Assembly (NCBI RefSeq): GCF_964340395.1
Contig: NC_135570.1
Coordinates: 2,162,501-2,226,500 of the forward strand
From: Glandiceps talaboti
Taxonomy: Eukaryota > Hemichordata > Enteropneusta > Spengelidae
Reading direction: 5' to 3'
Length of the DNA: 64,000 nt
Below the pieces are notes generated by a model, which saw only the letters and a list, made by a program, of their open reading frames with translations, did no database searches and was not told where the DNA came from. The position numbers and the translations under genes were made by a program. Positions 51,155-64,000 of the stretch are shown piece after piece (the stretch's first letter is position 1; every line of letters begins with the position of its first letter).

Positions 51155-54100
51155 CCCGTCAGTCCATAGGGCAGTCCGCCTGTGGCCTGTGTGTACATTC
51201 GCCATATCACCTAAAATTGCTTTCAACGGACATGTACAGAATTGTCAGCAAAAATGTATACCACCATATGAGCACAGGTATTAGTTAAAAACTCAACTTG
51301 ATTTGTATTATTTAGGCAATATTTGATATTTCACAATGAGTAAATTACTCGTAAGATAACACAATCGGTGGCATTATAAGCTGTCAATACGAATACTTCT
51401 TATCAGGTTATTGACACTTAACCTTCAAAGTTTGTCTGTGACCCAATGTAACAGTTAACTAGATGAGACAGCGATTCATTGGTATTTTTAACTTGTTCAG
51501 GAGATACATTACAATAAACACACTTTCATGGTTCTTAAACTTAAATCTGACAGAATGTCGGTATTTTCACTTTACTTCATCATACCCTTGTGGCATTGAT
51601 ATAAAAAGAGTATACAAACTTGAGTGCGTAGATCATTTTATTGGGAACGCTTGCATTCAGCTTTTCGACGTAGATAGGATGAGACGACTAAAATGTACAT
51701 GTCTGTTATTACATTTACTCTTCTTTTAACATGAATTGTGTCTTCCTTGAATGATTTTATTGGTCAATAGCACTTTTCTACAAGCTACGGTATACATAAT
51801 TGATTTATACTCAGGTATTATTAAAGTTTGCAAATGAGAACTGTGTAAGGGTACATATGGTAATGTAAAAATTGATTTACAACTACGTAATTCGTTACAA
51901 CGTACGACGATGCCTACAAGAAAAGTAATGCTTATCGGAATTCCTGTCTATTGATTTGGAATAATGAAGGCATGTCCTCAATAGCACACAGCAACAGCAA
52001 AACATTCGCAGGCCAACTGAAGTTCACGTGAAATGTCTTCTTTAGTTTACAACTGCTACTGTGTACAGACAAAGAATGTACACAACATTAAAACCGAACG
52101 GATAATGCAATCAAGCATACATTAAGAAATATCATTTTAGTACCATTTATGAATAAGAAAAGCGAATAACAATTATTGAATGATAAAAATGAAATTTGCT
52201 TAATAAAATACATCACCTTGTATGTATTCAATATCAGGGTGACATTCGATACATAATGTGAATGCTGAGCGTTACCATGGAAACAGACTAACTGATGCTT
52301 GACGACACATTGAAGATACAAGCATTCCATTAGCGATGACATCTGCCATAATGTGGATGAACTATCTACATCTTATAACCTATTGGGGATTCTTATTCAA
52401 TACATCTACACTCTCCAAGAAAGAAGAACTTGAATACGCTGCTCTTAAAATACTCACATGTACGCTATGGGATGATTCGTTTACAAGCTAGAATATCCAC
52501 AGTTATCCGTCACAGGGTTCGACCCATTAGCAAATCGCGTTGATGGATAGTATCTATCAGTTAATGCTGCAATTAGTTAAAGAAAAAAGTACACTCTGTT
52601 GGACTGGGGCAACGATTAACTTCAGACCACTATAAAGTGGCCTCTATAGTGGTCTGGGGATTAACACATCTAAAAAGGGGCATCCGAGTTTACTCTTTAG
52701 TGATGATTACAAAAACATTCTATCAACTTTAACAAAGGGTGTAAATATGACTATAAAGGATGCAATGCACATTTTTAGTAAGTAATTAGAAGATGAAAGA
52801 ATGGCCTAGAGGTCAGCATTTATGTAGAAATCGACTGTGTTATGTTATTTCTAAATATTGTCCAAATAATGTAGATGTCAGGGAATGTGAGCAAACGAAA
52901 TCGAAAAGAAAGTACAAGGCATAATTTCACAGAGGATATTAACCGCACTGTTAATAATCAATTTCAACACAATGAATACATATTCACAATCGACCAATTT
53001 CGATCTAAAAGGATAAAAGAACTTTCAACCAAACTAATTGGAGACATTTATTGCGTTTAAAAACTGGAGTCAAACGTCTTATTGAGATGAACTTCATCAG
53101 TGATGTTCCAAACTTAACTAACGTCAAACAATTCTTACCTTGCCTTAATGGGATTTAACAAAACACACTATAACAAATACAAACCATTATAGTTGTCATT
53201 GTACATACTATTACAGGATAGTTCAACATGGGGCAACTGAATGCAGACTTGATAGTCGTATTAAAGTTCATCGCGAGAATACTCGAAATATTTGATGAAG
53301 AGTTTTTTTCTAATTATTCACGCCAATCTCTACAGACAATTTCAACCACTTGTCAAAACTAGTATATGATGATAAAAAAAAAGAACGAAAGAACGTCTTG
53401 CAACGATCTTCTGAAGATGCCACAATATAATGGTATGTATGGGGAGCCTTCTATATCTCGTAAGGAGGTGTAAATAGTTAAAAAGGTAAAAATGAATTTA
53501 CTTTACACAACAGTACTGCGAATAATGTGTCAGTCTTGGCAAATTTGTCCGTTATACTATTTTAAAGCATATGGTAAATAGAACGAGAGTGTTGTATCAC
53601 GGGATGAGTTCAAATTGAATGTGTAATTCCTCCTGTCATTGCAGGCTTTGTGTGTCATTCATACTTAGAACAATAAAGTCTTTCACATATTCACTCACCT
53701 TTGGCCATACAATGAAAACATTCTAACCACAGGTGCATCAGACAATATATCATCTATAAATCAGCTATATAATCGTTGTTTTTTCGAATCAGTAACTCGC
53801 TCTTTTTGGAAACTTTACGATCATTAGGTGAATGCTCAAGGGTTTTATGCTGAGTAATTACTTGTCCATAGAGCTCATTACCAGTGTTAACAATAAAAAA
53901 CTTTGTACACGTTTAAGCCGCTACTTCTTTTTATCTATATCCCTGGTGAATCTTTAGTATTTTCTGATAACGGAATTGAATTTTGAACCTAACATTGCAC
54001 GATATGTGTCTTTTCATTGACATTTTAAATCTACCATCATGGTTCATGATCACTGACTAAGCCACAAGATTAAGATTTATTGTTCGATAATTGATGAATC

Positions 54101-55444
54101 GTATTTAAGAACTGTAATATACAGGGATTATTTATTCCCTAACCGATTCAGATAAGGCTTACTTATGTAAATTACTTTCTCTGAGTACATAGTTTGATTT
54201 AGTAGACAACCTTCAGGTTAGGATAATTAATGTGACACGAAATGAAGTGAACTGTCAAATATGAATACATAACAGCTTAAACATAATATGCATGCGTAGC
54301 ATCAAGAAAAACTATAGCAAATAATACATAAGTTCCCTTCATATTATTGAACATAGGTGTGCCTAGCTAATACATTCCTCACAAATGCTTAGCATTTTGG
54401 TGTGTGAGACAAAACCATATATGATGGAGTGAAATCTCACAACGTCTTAGGATAAACTAAGGGTCTAGTTGTATATAATGTTATATGTATTTACTTATTA
54501 TTAATTATTTGTTCCATAAATAATATCATGAACCACTTGTTATTTTATTTCGTTATTATTTATTCATGTGTTTATTCAAATCAATGCATCCATAAATAAA
54601 TTCATGTTCATGCTCTGAGGTAAACCACTAATACTAAAAACAGACACATCAAGGAGATATAACATACGACGAGAGTTCTAATATGGAACAGAATGTGTAA
54701 CACAAGAAAATCAAATACGCAATGAAGTCTAGATAGGATTGGATACTATTGTGATGATCGAAACAAAGATTAATAACTGAAATAATGATATTTATGGATA
54801 TTCGCAGTGTGTAAGAATATTAAATAAATGTCTACTGCATAAATGAAAGTGAATATTTTGAAATCCGATATATTTGACCACGCCCATCACATTATTTTCG
54901 AATTTGTTGCTAAGCAGGTGGTGTTATTGACGTATATTATTATAAAGTATTTTAATACCCGGGTTGACGAATCTTCTATTATACAAGGTATTTCAATCAA
55001 CCAGCTGTTTTAATTGTCAACCTATATTTTTTTAGGATGAAGTATTGACAATTTGTCTGACTGGTAGACTTAGCTGCAACTGCGACAGCCGCTTTTAAAA
55101 TTGAAAAAAAATGCTAAAGATCCTTCGAACATAGCACGATGACAGATGTATCGGAATATGTACAAACCTCAAAACAGTTAACGAGGATTGGTGATACACA
55201 TATGAAGAAATGGGCTAGAAAGAAAACGCAAGCAATCGTCGTGATAGACTTAATTACGTACTAATATTTTATATATATGTAACTCTGCGCAAACTTGCCC
55301 ATGCGATGTCTTTCAGTTAATTGTCCTGATTACTGTGATTCCTTCTCCATCCTAATCGCTCTTTGAATTTCTATATATGTACCAGCATCATCAACATGTC
55401 TGTCTGCCTGTCTGATTGTCCCCCCCTTCTCCCCTTTACCCCCC

Positions 55445-55446
<2 letters not shown>
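51155..55446. other. Gene-free stretch with one strong hairpin
   Basis: AT-rich sequence with no recognised gene. The frame at 51463-51729 (88 codons) and the one at 52875-53060 have no family motifs or splice context. A 12-bp perfect hairpin lies at 52623-52656. Confidence 0.4.
52623..52656. repeat. Perfect 12-bp inverted repeat
   Basis: CAGACCACTATA (52623-52634) and TATAGTGGTCTG (52645-52656) are separated by 10 bases. No T-run follows, and this is a eukaryotic context, so it is not called a terminator. Confidence 0.8.
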
Positions 55447-55523
<77 letters not shown>

Positions 55524-55572
55524 CCCCTTTCCATCTCCATCTCCCTCTCCCTCTTCCTCTCCCTCTCCTTCG
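55447..55572. repeat. (CT)n microsatellite
   Basis: About 35 CT units with one CTAT interruption are followed by CCCT/CCAT-rich pyrimidine sequence. Confidence 0.95.
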
Positions 55573-56097
55573 CTCGGGATGTACGGACCACTCCCATTTT
55601 GGCAAGAACACTGTTAAGATAATTATCCTGTCACTTAAACATTTACTGACGAATGTTTTCCATGTATGCAATAAATTGCATACTTTTGATAATTGTGCTA
55701 GTACACTATTTTCATTCTTCAGGTCACTTGATAACCATGGTAACCAACCACGGTGACTCACCTCAGTTAGTATATTTGAAATGACCTTGAGATGAACATT
55801 TTGATATCAGTTTTTTTTTTCTAGCGTGGCCAATTTCCACTAAAAAGATCATGTTCTTTCATTTCTTTTATGCTGCCGAGAAAAAATTGGATTTAGCCTG
55901 TGATGAGGTTCAAAGACAGCGACTTCAACATCATCAGGTAAACTACCTAAGGTATAGATTAGTCCTTGGAGAAGTAATCTCCGTCAATTACCCTCACGCT
56001 CTTTACTGAAAGCGGATACAAATACAGGACTTTAAGCATTACCATAATCACATTCTGTTGTTTACATGTGTTTATAAAGGGTACAACTATGACGCAC
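55573..56097. other. No recognisable feature
   Basis: Unique AT-rich sequence; no gene was seen. Confidence 0.45.
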
Positions 56098-56310
56098 ACA
56101 GTCAAGTAGTTTTGCTCTTGATTTAAGCATAGCAAATCAAGTGTTTACTAATTTACTTCACGTTCACAGTCAAGTTGTAGTTTTGCTCTTGATTTAAGCA
56201 TACCAAATCAAGTGTTTACTAATTTACTTCACGTTCACAGTCAAGTTGTAGTTTTGCTCTTGATTTAAGCATACCAAATCAAGTGTTTACTAATTTACTT
56301 CACGTTCAAG
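56098..56310. repeat. 71-bp tandem repeat, three copies
   Basis: Units start with TTTTGCTCTTGATTTAAGCA at 56110, 56181 and 56252. Copies two and three are nearly identical; copy one differs at one internal base (G for C) and lacks TTG before it. Each unit contains an 8-bp stem-loop (CTTGATTT and AAATCAAG with a 9-base loop). Confidence 0.9.
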
Positions 56311-56379
56311 ACAATCACAGAAGTCTTTTCTTTGATCAATAACAACGCATGGCTTCAGTGACAAATGAATATACAAGTT

Positions 56380-56697
56380 ACTACCAAACCTCAAGGACTA
56401 TAGACTTTCAATTGGGCAGGACAACGTTTCTCACACAACGGTTGTTGTTACTAATAACACAAACACAGTACAGGCACTGCGCGCGCGCACATGGAAGGTT
56501 ACACTATATCTATGAACACAAATAAACAGTTTTGTGTTTGAATCCGACAGTGGTGTTAATTTGTGTTCACTGTGAGATAAAATGTATCATTTTATATACT
56601 TGCACGCTATGGGTGTCTGTTTTATGTCATTTAAAACAAACAAATCTTCTGCAAGACGTAAAAAAATGAAACTCTATAGTCACTCCGGTTTGGTAGT
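56380..56697. mobile_element. Foldback MITE (family 2, copy B)
   Basis: The ends are ACTACCAAACC at 56380-56390 and GGTTTGGTAGT at 56687-56697, flanked by T and A so that TA frames the element. The subterminal ACTATAGA/TCTATAGT and the internal block GTGTTCACTGTGAGATAAAA are shared with the other copies. The right end is followed by two further degenerate copies of its last 34 bases. Confidence 0.75.
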
Positions 56698-56770
56698 AAA
56701 TCAAACTCTATAGTAACTCTGGCTTAGTAGTAATATAAACTCTATTGCCACTCTGCTTTGATAGCACTGT
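56669..56770. repeat. 34-bp tandem repeat of the MITE right end
   Basis: AAACTCTAT starts at 56669, 56703 and 56737. The first unit is the true right terminus of the MITE; the next two carry progressively more changes (GGCTTAGTAG and TGCTTTGATAG). Confidence 0.75.
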
Positions 56771-57634
56771 AATCTGCTGAAAAAACACACAATAGTTTGC
56801 ACTGAGAGCTTGAGCATCTATTTAAATATCCTTATACTTATTTAGTCAGTTATATATCTTACATTTCACATTATACATTCTTTCTAAAAGAAAATCCCAA
56901 AGAAATGAAGGGATGAAGGGTGACAATTAACAGACCAATAGCAGCATTTAAACAAGTTCAATGTGTTATCAGAATTTGAAATTTACCTATACACGTGGAA
57001 CCATGAAGCAGCTCTATTTGTTTTACTTTAATATTTGCGGAAAGCTTCAACGCGTTCAAATACTCATACATCAGTGATTTTGAGATTAGAAATATCCTCT
57101 CGTGCATTACGAAAGCCGTCAAACAAGATTTACGCAAAAGCTATGACACCTTCATGGTGATTTAAGATTTAATGATGACGCTGTTTACGTCATCAGCTTA
57201 AAGATTTGATTTCCTCTTGATATCGCGACGAATACTTTCAACCGTAATCCTTCTTAGTTAGAAGAGGGTGTTATGTCGTTGACCGCAAGTCAAAATTGAT
57301 GTCTTCATGTAGGCTTTTTAACAAATTGAAAGTCGAACAGCTTGGGTGTGCTTTAAGATTTATCAACTCGGAGTCTCCATTGTTTTGTTGACTGGTGCCT
57401 GGTTGACCACTTCGTCAAATCTGCTGAGAGTAATTATTATAGAAGTCTGTTAGGATAATGAAACAATCAACAAATGACATTGAGTATTGGTTTTATACCA
57501 TGCTAAAATCCCGTTCAATGCCACTTGTAGACAGACAATAACCTATGTTTTTATTCATACAAAACAGATGGATATGCTTAAATCCTTGCAACACTTTGGG
57601 TGCGTTATCTTTTCAACATGAAAGGCTGAGTGTT
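56771..57634. other. No recognisable feature
   Basis: AT-rich sequence; no gene or repeat was recognised. Confidence 0.45.
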
Positions 57635-57954
57635 ACTGCCAACCCTGAATAACTATAGAGTCCAATTAGGCGGCACGATGTTTTGTATGTCTAACACAAC
57701 GTTTTCAATTACATACTACATAAAACAAAGTACAGACAGTAATAGCGCACAAACATACACAATGATACATTTCATATCACTGTGAACACAAGTCAACATT
57801 ACTGTTGGATTGTGTTCACACAGAGATAAAATATAACATGCAATGTGCCTGTATATTGTTTTTGTAATTCGTAACATTAAATTAAATTTGTGAGATGTAA
57901 ACAAACATCGTGTCCTACCTAATTAAAACCCCATAGTCTCTCTGGTCTGGTAGT
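57635..57954. mobile_element. Foldback MITE (family 2, copy C)
   Basis: The left end ACTGCCAACC is followed by ACTATAGAGTCC; the right end CTGGTCTGGTAGT is at 57942-57954. The shared internal blocks are the AACACAACGTTTT region, the CAGACAGTAATAGCGC region, and GTGTTCACACAGAGATAAAA. The left terminus carries two or three substitutions. Confidence 0.7.
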
Positions 57955-60047
57955 ATCTTTGCTACATGAAATACGTGCGTTTTATATTTTCTACATGAAG
58001 CACTGGCCGTGACATCTTTTCTACATATGTGATGTGAGTATGCAGTGCGTGTGAGTTACAATCAATGGTCAAACATACCTTACAACATGACAAGTGAACT
58101 AGATTAAGACTGATCGAACAGCGTGATAGTACGAATAAGACTGTGCAACTACAACATAAATCGTATTACAAGGTACAAAGCTGAAAAGTATCATTTGTGT
58201 CCCAGTATGTCTGTTGATTAGTGACTTGCCTGTGGTCAGGTATTTCTGGCATTTCGAAAATTAATACGGATGATTCATGAACTGTACGCTAGCTAATCAA
58301 AAACATATAGAGCAATACATTGTTTAGCGGCATTTCTCCCACACATTACTCATATTATATTACGTTAACAACACATGGCACTACAGTTTTTGAGTACAGT
58401 ATATTATTTAACACTGTATTAACTTACAAGCAGCAAGTGGATAACAGACGGAGCTACAAGGAGAGAACTTAAACGTAATAGTTATTTGAACTAATCATAA
58501 TTAAACACTCATTAAGGTTATGAGATTTAAGGGTAACAATGTTTACAATTTTGTTTGACATAGAGTAAATAAATTTTACCGTGGAGTCCAAATCGTCCAC
58601 CAATTCTGTAAACGAAGTATCAAGACGAACAAAGCTTAAATTCATTCGCCAATAGTCTCTTTACAGTATGTAAACTGTTCTCTTTAGAACATTAATGTGA
58701 TATTGGTACAAGCGATTAACTTTGTACATGTATGTTCTCTTAGGTAGACAGTCACATTCAGCTTTCACTTTCAATGTAAATTGAGATGAAATTAATCAAA
58801 ATATTATAAATTTTTAGAGTAATAGTTTGAAGTATTAAACAAATCTACACAGAAAATAAATCTAACCTAGCATTCTAAAAGTTGATCTTTCGGTTTGCCA
58901 AAAGAAACATTGGAATTTCACGGTTAAAATCAACATTGCTTGAAAAACGGGCGTAAGCTTATGTGCAACCTTTCGGCGTATTTTTAATTCTTAAGGCAGG
59001 AATGGCATCATGCAAAATGATTTTATAAACAGAGCAATAGCAGGAAAATAAAGAAAGTCGTACTCTTATTGTCGGCTGTTCAACTCGAAAAGCTAAACTA
59101 GTTGCAACTGGGGTATTTTAGATATCATGACTTAAATCTTGATATTATACAATTTTGATGTATATTAAATATCTTTAGGGAAACTAGGATGCTTTGCTGC
59201 ACACGGTAAAAGCAACATAATGACTTTATATTTTACCGGGTGGACATTAAAATCAACGCCTCCATCGACTAGAACACGATGAATTTTAAACAAAACTTAA
59301 CAATTCACAAAAGATGCAGTGAAATGCTATGCTGCAATAGCTGTGACTGTTAAGTGTGCCCCATTATTGAATATCTAATTAGCGTTAACATATATAGGTA
59401 TGGTGGCAAGTCAAACTATCATGACAACGGATTAAAAACCACGCTTTAGCTGAAGATGTAAACTATCACTACATTACGAATACAATCGACCACAATGTCT
59501 TCTAATTTATTCATACGTATTTGAACACATTTAATTTAAAATATATTTCAAAATTGGTAGCAGATGAAAAATAATTCACCAGTAATTGCAGTTAGTAGTC
59601 GGTTAACAGGATGGCCTTCGCCATGGATGGTTTTATTAAGATAATGTTTTAGACTTGTTCGTCAGGGAGGAATATCTCCATACTGTACGTAGATGATTCT
59701 CGACGCTTTCGAAATCTTGTCCTATCTTGCATGATCTTGTGGCAGCTCTACACCAGTAAGCACCATTATCCGCACGACAGTTTCCATTGCATCAGCGAGT
59801 ATGCGCAGTTTGCATCAAGCATTTATTACTGACGAAGAGCTTGTGGAATACCAAGTAACATTGTCCATCGGGTGACAAATTGCGGTCAACATGTTCTATT
59901 TCTAATAATCCAATGGCATCGGTTTTACCTTCTTACTGATTATTATCAGATGTCAGTCTTTATCACCAACTCAATTTCAATACGCAATTGTATCTCTCTG
60001 CATTGAAATTCGTGAAATCTACAATCTATCGGACGCCAAGATCCTTG
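57955..60047. other. Gene-free stretch
   Basis: AT-rich sequence, slightly richer in GC at 59600-60000. No coding, RNA or repeat feature was recognised. Confidence 0.4.
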
Positions 60048-60300
60048 TCAGGGAGTTGAAATATCCAAACAACAATATTTAATCTCGTGTTTAATAATTC
60101 TCGGACGCAAAGAACCATGGGATAATCTGTGGTTATTGTAATGCGTTATCTGGTGCTACTGATAAATTAAACCTCCCACAAGGTAACTTTGTGGTTACAG
60201 ACAATGTATCAACACTGTTTACATTACAAATTGATTAGTATTTATTGTCACATTTCCCATGATGCAACATTCAACATGGCGGGTTTGCAAGTTCCTTATT
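60048..60300 (-). mobile_element. MITE (family 1, copy B)
   Basis: This is the inverted relative of 26988-27240. TTGCAAGTTCCTTATT (60285-60300) corresponds to the left terminus of copy A, and CCCATGATGCAACATTC, then GGCGGGTTTGCAAG follow the same order. The other end (GTCAGGGAGTTGAAAT at 60048) is more decayed. Identity with copy A is roughly 80% by eye. Confidence 0.7.
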
Positions 60301-61154
60301 GACTCTCATGGTTTATACTTGTTTTTCATTAAACATAGACAGTAATTTCTGAGTACGGAAGTACATATACCGTGTTTATTTCCAACTAAAGGAGTTCATT
60401 TGTTTACAATCACTGAATTTTATAGTGTCAAATTAACATTTGACGGTTGGGTTATACGATAAAAAATATTGCATACCTTTGTTAATTATATACAATGAAG
60501 TGTGCAGTAACCAAGAGCTATAAAATTAAGGACTGTTATGACCCTTTAATTAGAACAGCTTTTTACGTCGGTTTGCTAAACGTAATTGATTTTTCCGAAA
60601 TTCCATTTGTGTGTAATTAAAATAGACAGTTTCACTGAAAGTAGTAGTTAGGCGCGTGTATCAGGTCTTGATGAAAAGCGAGTGATGTTTTATAGGGTAG
60701 GAAGTACGCCAATTTTGATTTCTCATTTGCACTAAAACGCCTTGTCAAATCGACGGCAATGCATATGTACAATTGTAATCTTTTACAAACGCTGGCTCGT
60801 GTACTGAATTGGGATTTTCTAGGTTTGTATTGTCGATGTGTAAAGCTAATCACGGCATGTCAGTCTTTGTTTCAAAACATTTTTCAAAATGTTTCCTTTT
60901 CTAACACAACGCCATTTGCAAGGTTTTATATTTAATACATTTGATCGTTATAGTTATAGTTTTGCAACGGCAAGTTCTGCGTCATCCGTCCACTTATAAG
61001 ACTGTTGTCTGTCTTGTAACCAAGACTGCAGACATATATCAAAATTAGATCCTAAATAAATTCCCATAGCTCATATAATACATATGAAGCTATAGATGCT
61101 TTCAGTAATATCGTTTGACAACTGCGCATGCTATGAAACACAACAAGCAATCAT
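60301..61154. other. No recognisable feature
   Basis: AT-rich sequence without a gene or repeat that I could see. Confidence 0.45.
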
Positions 61155-61505
61155 ACTACCAAACCAGAAAAACCAGTGTTTCAGTAGGCGACACGAAGGG
61201 TTTTCACATCTTACACAACGTTAAACATTCATACAACGAAAATACAGGCTTGCACGCACATTAAATATTACATTTTATTCCACTTTGAACACAGAATACC
61301 AGTTGTGTACCTTTTTTCATCCGACAGTGATGCTGATTAGTGTTCACATTCCAATAAATGTATGCTTTTATATGATTGCGCCCTGCCAGTGTCTATATTT
61401 TTGCTTTCTGTAATTTGTTACAAAAAACGTTGAGTGAGATTTTTGTTACAACAAATAACCCATCCTTCTGACTAATGAACTCTACAATCACTCTGAGTTG
61501 GTAGT
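61155..61505. mobile_element. Foldback MITE (family 2, copy D)
   Basis: The left end ACTACCAAACCAG is at 61155-61167 and the right end GAGTTGGTAGT at 61495-61505, framed by TA. It shares TTACACAACGTT, ATCCGACAGTGATG and GTGTTCACATTCCAATAAA with the other copies. It contains no open frame of note. Confidence 0.72.
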
Positions 61506-62030
61506 AAAAATGTAGTGTTTATGTATACTTTTTACTTTACTTGTGGTTGAACGATACACAATCAGAATCAGATTCAAGTCAGAAAAGAGTATTCTATCAT
61601 AAAAATTGATTAATGATGACAATGTTATTTCAAATGTAATAAAGACAAACCAAAGCAAAAAGTAATCACAGAAGTGACGTCATCTCATGTAATGCAGGAC
61701 ACAAAATTGATGCTTGAATTTTGTCCCATGATTCTTGTCGAAGAACCCACAGTAACAGCTGAACTAACGCATCGCACTTGTAGATTAGATACATTCATAC
61801 TGATGTACATCTCTTTTTCCTCAAGGCAGGTTTGTATTCAACTCATTAACCTTTAGATGCAGCCTTTTAACATTGTGATGAAAATGATTCACTGGATCCC
61901 TAACTACACATGAATCTATGGAATATGTAGGCTTTTGGACTATAATACAACGATTCCATCTTCTGAATGCATGTATTTATAATATTGAAATTTTCCCTCT
62001 GATAAACAAAGCTACACAGACACAGATAAA
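61506..62030. other. Gene-free stretch with a CRE palindrome
   Basis: TGACGTCA is at 61675-61682. The open frames at 61674-61856 and 61918-62121 have no recognised motif; the second runs into a microsatellite. Confidence 0.4.
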
Positions 62031-62142
62031 AAGACAGGCAGGCAGGCAGGCAGGCAGACAGGCAGGCAGGCAGGCAGGCAGGCAGATGGGTGGGTGGGCA
62101 AACGGACGGACGGACATATAGACACGGTTATATATATATATA
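62031..62142. repeat. (GGCA)n, (GGAC)n and (TA)n microsatellite
   Basis: About 12 GGCA units with one GACA, then GGGT, then three to four GGAC units, then a short TA run at 62131-62142. Confidence 0.92.
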
Positions 62143-63481
62143 TTTAAAACTCTGATTTATGTGCATTCTGCATTACACTATTATATTCATATATATCTTC
62201 ATGTTCCATATCTTGAAATTCATATCTCATAACACGGTTGCTATTTCGACTCGTTATAGTGTGCATGTAAGGTATTAGTTGTCAGAATTGACCGAGAGCT
62301 CCTGGGGCCTTTAGTATTGATAGCTTGAGTATTTCAGCTTCAACAGAGGTTCTATAACAATCATCGCTGTGTAATGATTGATTTGTAAATTTCCACAGTA
62401 ATGACAATCTGTGACATGTTTTAATTGATGGCCCTCAAAATTGTTCAATTATAACTTCGTATTAAAATGTTCATCTACCAGGGTTGCTGATGAAACTGAT
62501 GGCATCCGCATGTTCTAGTTTTCCACTTCAGTGACTATTGTTTTAATGATCACACAATATCAAATCCTATGGGATGGTCGTCATGTAAATATGTATAAAT
62601 GTTTCTCGGTCCTGCCATACTAGTACAGATAGTAGAAGTGATAGTCGCGAAGATGAAAGGGGTTTCAATGAAGCGAAAACGATTTTGTTAACTTGAGTGA
62701 TTTGTAACAAGTCTCAAATAATTTATCGTAGCAGGACGTCGAGCACTACGTGCTACTAGATGCAACACTGCCCCTTGCCACCGTCGGGTCACCGACCAAG
62801 AACTTCGACACTAGATACCAGATCAAATGTATGAATCAAACTATTTCAAAGTACGAACGGAATGTGCTACATTTCATTTCAACTTAAAGTCTCAGGAGAA
62901 TATATGCCTTGTATTCCCGATGACTCATAGTAACAGCCTGGAAAGAATATACCAATGACATATATTATAAAAATGTATATTAATTTACGTTCAGTTTGAA
63001 TACTTGTAGGATAGCAATTCCACAGGTCAATTATTAAATACATAAATTGAAGGTAAATATTAATCTGTATAACATTATCTCAGTGATCAATTTCAATTAT
63101 GTGTTTATCAAATCCAGTCACTCATATCAAATTATGTATGATGGTTTCCATTGTCACCATACAGGAATTTACAATTACTTCCCCTACAAATTATTCATGA
63201 AATTACAGTGTAATGTAATCTTAAGTTTACTAACGTATTCAAAGTCTTAATCTCATGGAGCAAATTAACCACTTCAATGAATACATAGATTACCCTTAAC
63301 GACGTACATATAATGCTATATTGATAACAATCATTAACAAATTAGCAACGGGTATACTCTAAATACAAACGAGTGAAGTTCTACCATATTAAAAATATCG
63401 ATATGAATAGGAGCTAACATTCATTTTACACACCAATAATATATTTTCTAATATATCCTTTGTTTATTAACCCCAATCTGT
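62143..63481. other. No recognisable feature
   Basis: AT-rich sequence; no gene was recognised. Confidence 0.45.
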
Positions 63482-63692
63482 ATACATGCATGCATACATA
63501 CATACGTACGTACATACACACATACATACATACATACATACATACATACATACATACATACATACATACATACATACATACACACATACATACATACATA
63601 CATACATACATACATACATACATACATACATACATACATACATACACACACACACACTTACATACACTCATACACACATACACACACGCATA
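63482..63692. repeat. (TACA)n and (AC)n microsatellite
   Basis: ATGC, TACG and TACA units with ACAC interruptions, ending in mixed AC/ATAC sequence. Open frames in all phases are by-products. Confidence 0.95.
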
Positions 63693-64000
63693 CACAGAGT
63701 TTGATACTACTTAGCCTGCTAAAACTCAAGGTATGTACATCTTGTGTTCATACAATACTGTTCAATTAGTAAAATGAAAATGGTCCTGTTTTCATTTCTA
63801 ATTATAGATTGATCGGCTTGGTATTTACCAGCTAGGCAGCCGTCATGTATGTTTAGCTAAATCTCGTGACCATTTATCGACTTTGTTTTTTATTGTGAAA
63901 TATATCATATAAATTTATTGAATATCAATTACTGGTAACGATATTCTTAAAACATATGTGTATTAACTTTGATAAGAAAGTGGTTTGAATACATTTCCGT
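63693..64000. other. No recognisable feature
   Basis: AT-rich sequence to the end of the window; no gene was recognised. Confidence 0.45.

Noticed and set aside
52510-52530. GGTTCGACCC resembling a tRNA T-loop
   Set aside because: The stem needed on either side does not form, and no A-box or acceptor stem was found at the right distance.

Overview
The window looks like nuclear DNA from an invertebrate animal, most likely a marine bilaterian. It is AT-rich and gene-poor. Genes are split by GT-AG introns, and the sequence is full of simple-sequence repeats, minisatellites, short terminal-inverted-repeat (TIR) elements and decayed non-LTR retrotransposon ends. No operons, CRISPR arrays, phage genes or bacterial signals are present. 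The phylum cannot be fixed from this window; a lophotrochozoan or an invertebrate deuterostome would fit.

Two protein-coding loci are well supported, both on the + strand and both class A neuropeptide GPCRs. At 12671-14225 are the last two exons of a kisspeptin-receptor-like (GPR54-like) gene, covering TM3 to the C-terminus; the exons for the N-terminus, TM1 and TM2 were not found. At 45850-47106 is a complete single-exon receptor of 418 residues that most resembles the QRFP/GPR103 receptor group. A third, weaker candidate is a short first coding exon at 36448-36553, with a good donor site and an imperfect RFX X-box about 200 bases upstream; its product is not recognised.

Layout. 1-11.3 kb: no recognisable gene, one old MITE copy and one retroposon tail. 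11.3-12.0 kb: the 3' end of a decayed non-LTR retrotransposon. 12.4-15 kb: GPCR exons and 3' flank. 16.5-21.7 kb: a foldback MITE, a 4.2-kb array of a 31-bp minisatellite (with a retroposon insertion and a nearly perfect 1234-bp internal duplication), then a diverged 132-bp tandem repeat. 24.5-34.2 kb: large microsatellites and two MITEs. 36.2-42.1 kb: candidate exon, TIR elements, a foldback element made of inverted units, tandem repeats and a pre-miRNA-like hairpin. 43.5-51.2 kb: microsatellites around the second GPCR. 56-61.5 kb: three more copies of the foldback MITE and one more of the other MITE. 62-63.7 kb: microsatellites.

Both receptors would sense secreted neuropeptides at the cell surface; nothing in the sequence links their regulation directly. 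I found no wholly new molecular system. The less ordinary items are the four-copy foldback MITE family, the three-frame-open minisatellite with its recent duplication, the inverted-unit foldback element, and the miRNA-like hairpin. All similarity statements come from reading the sequence by eye, without database searches.
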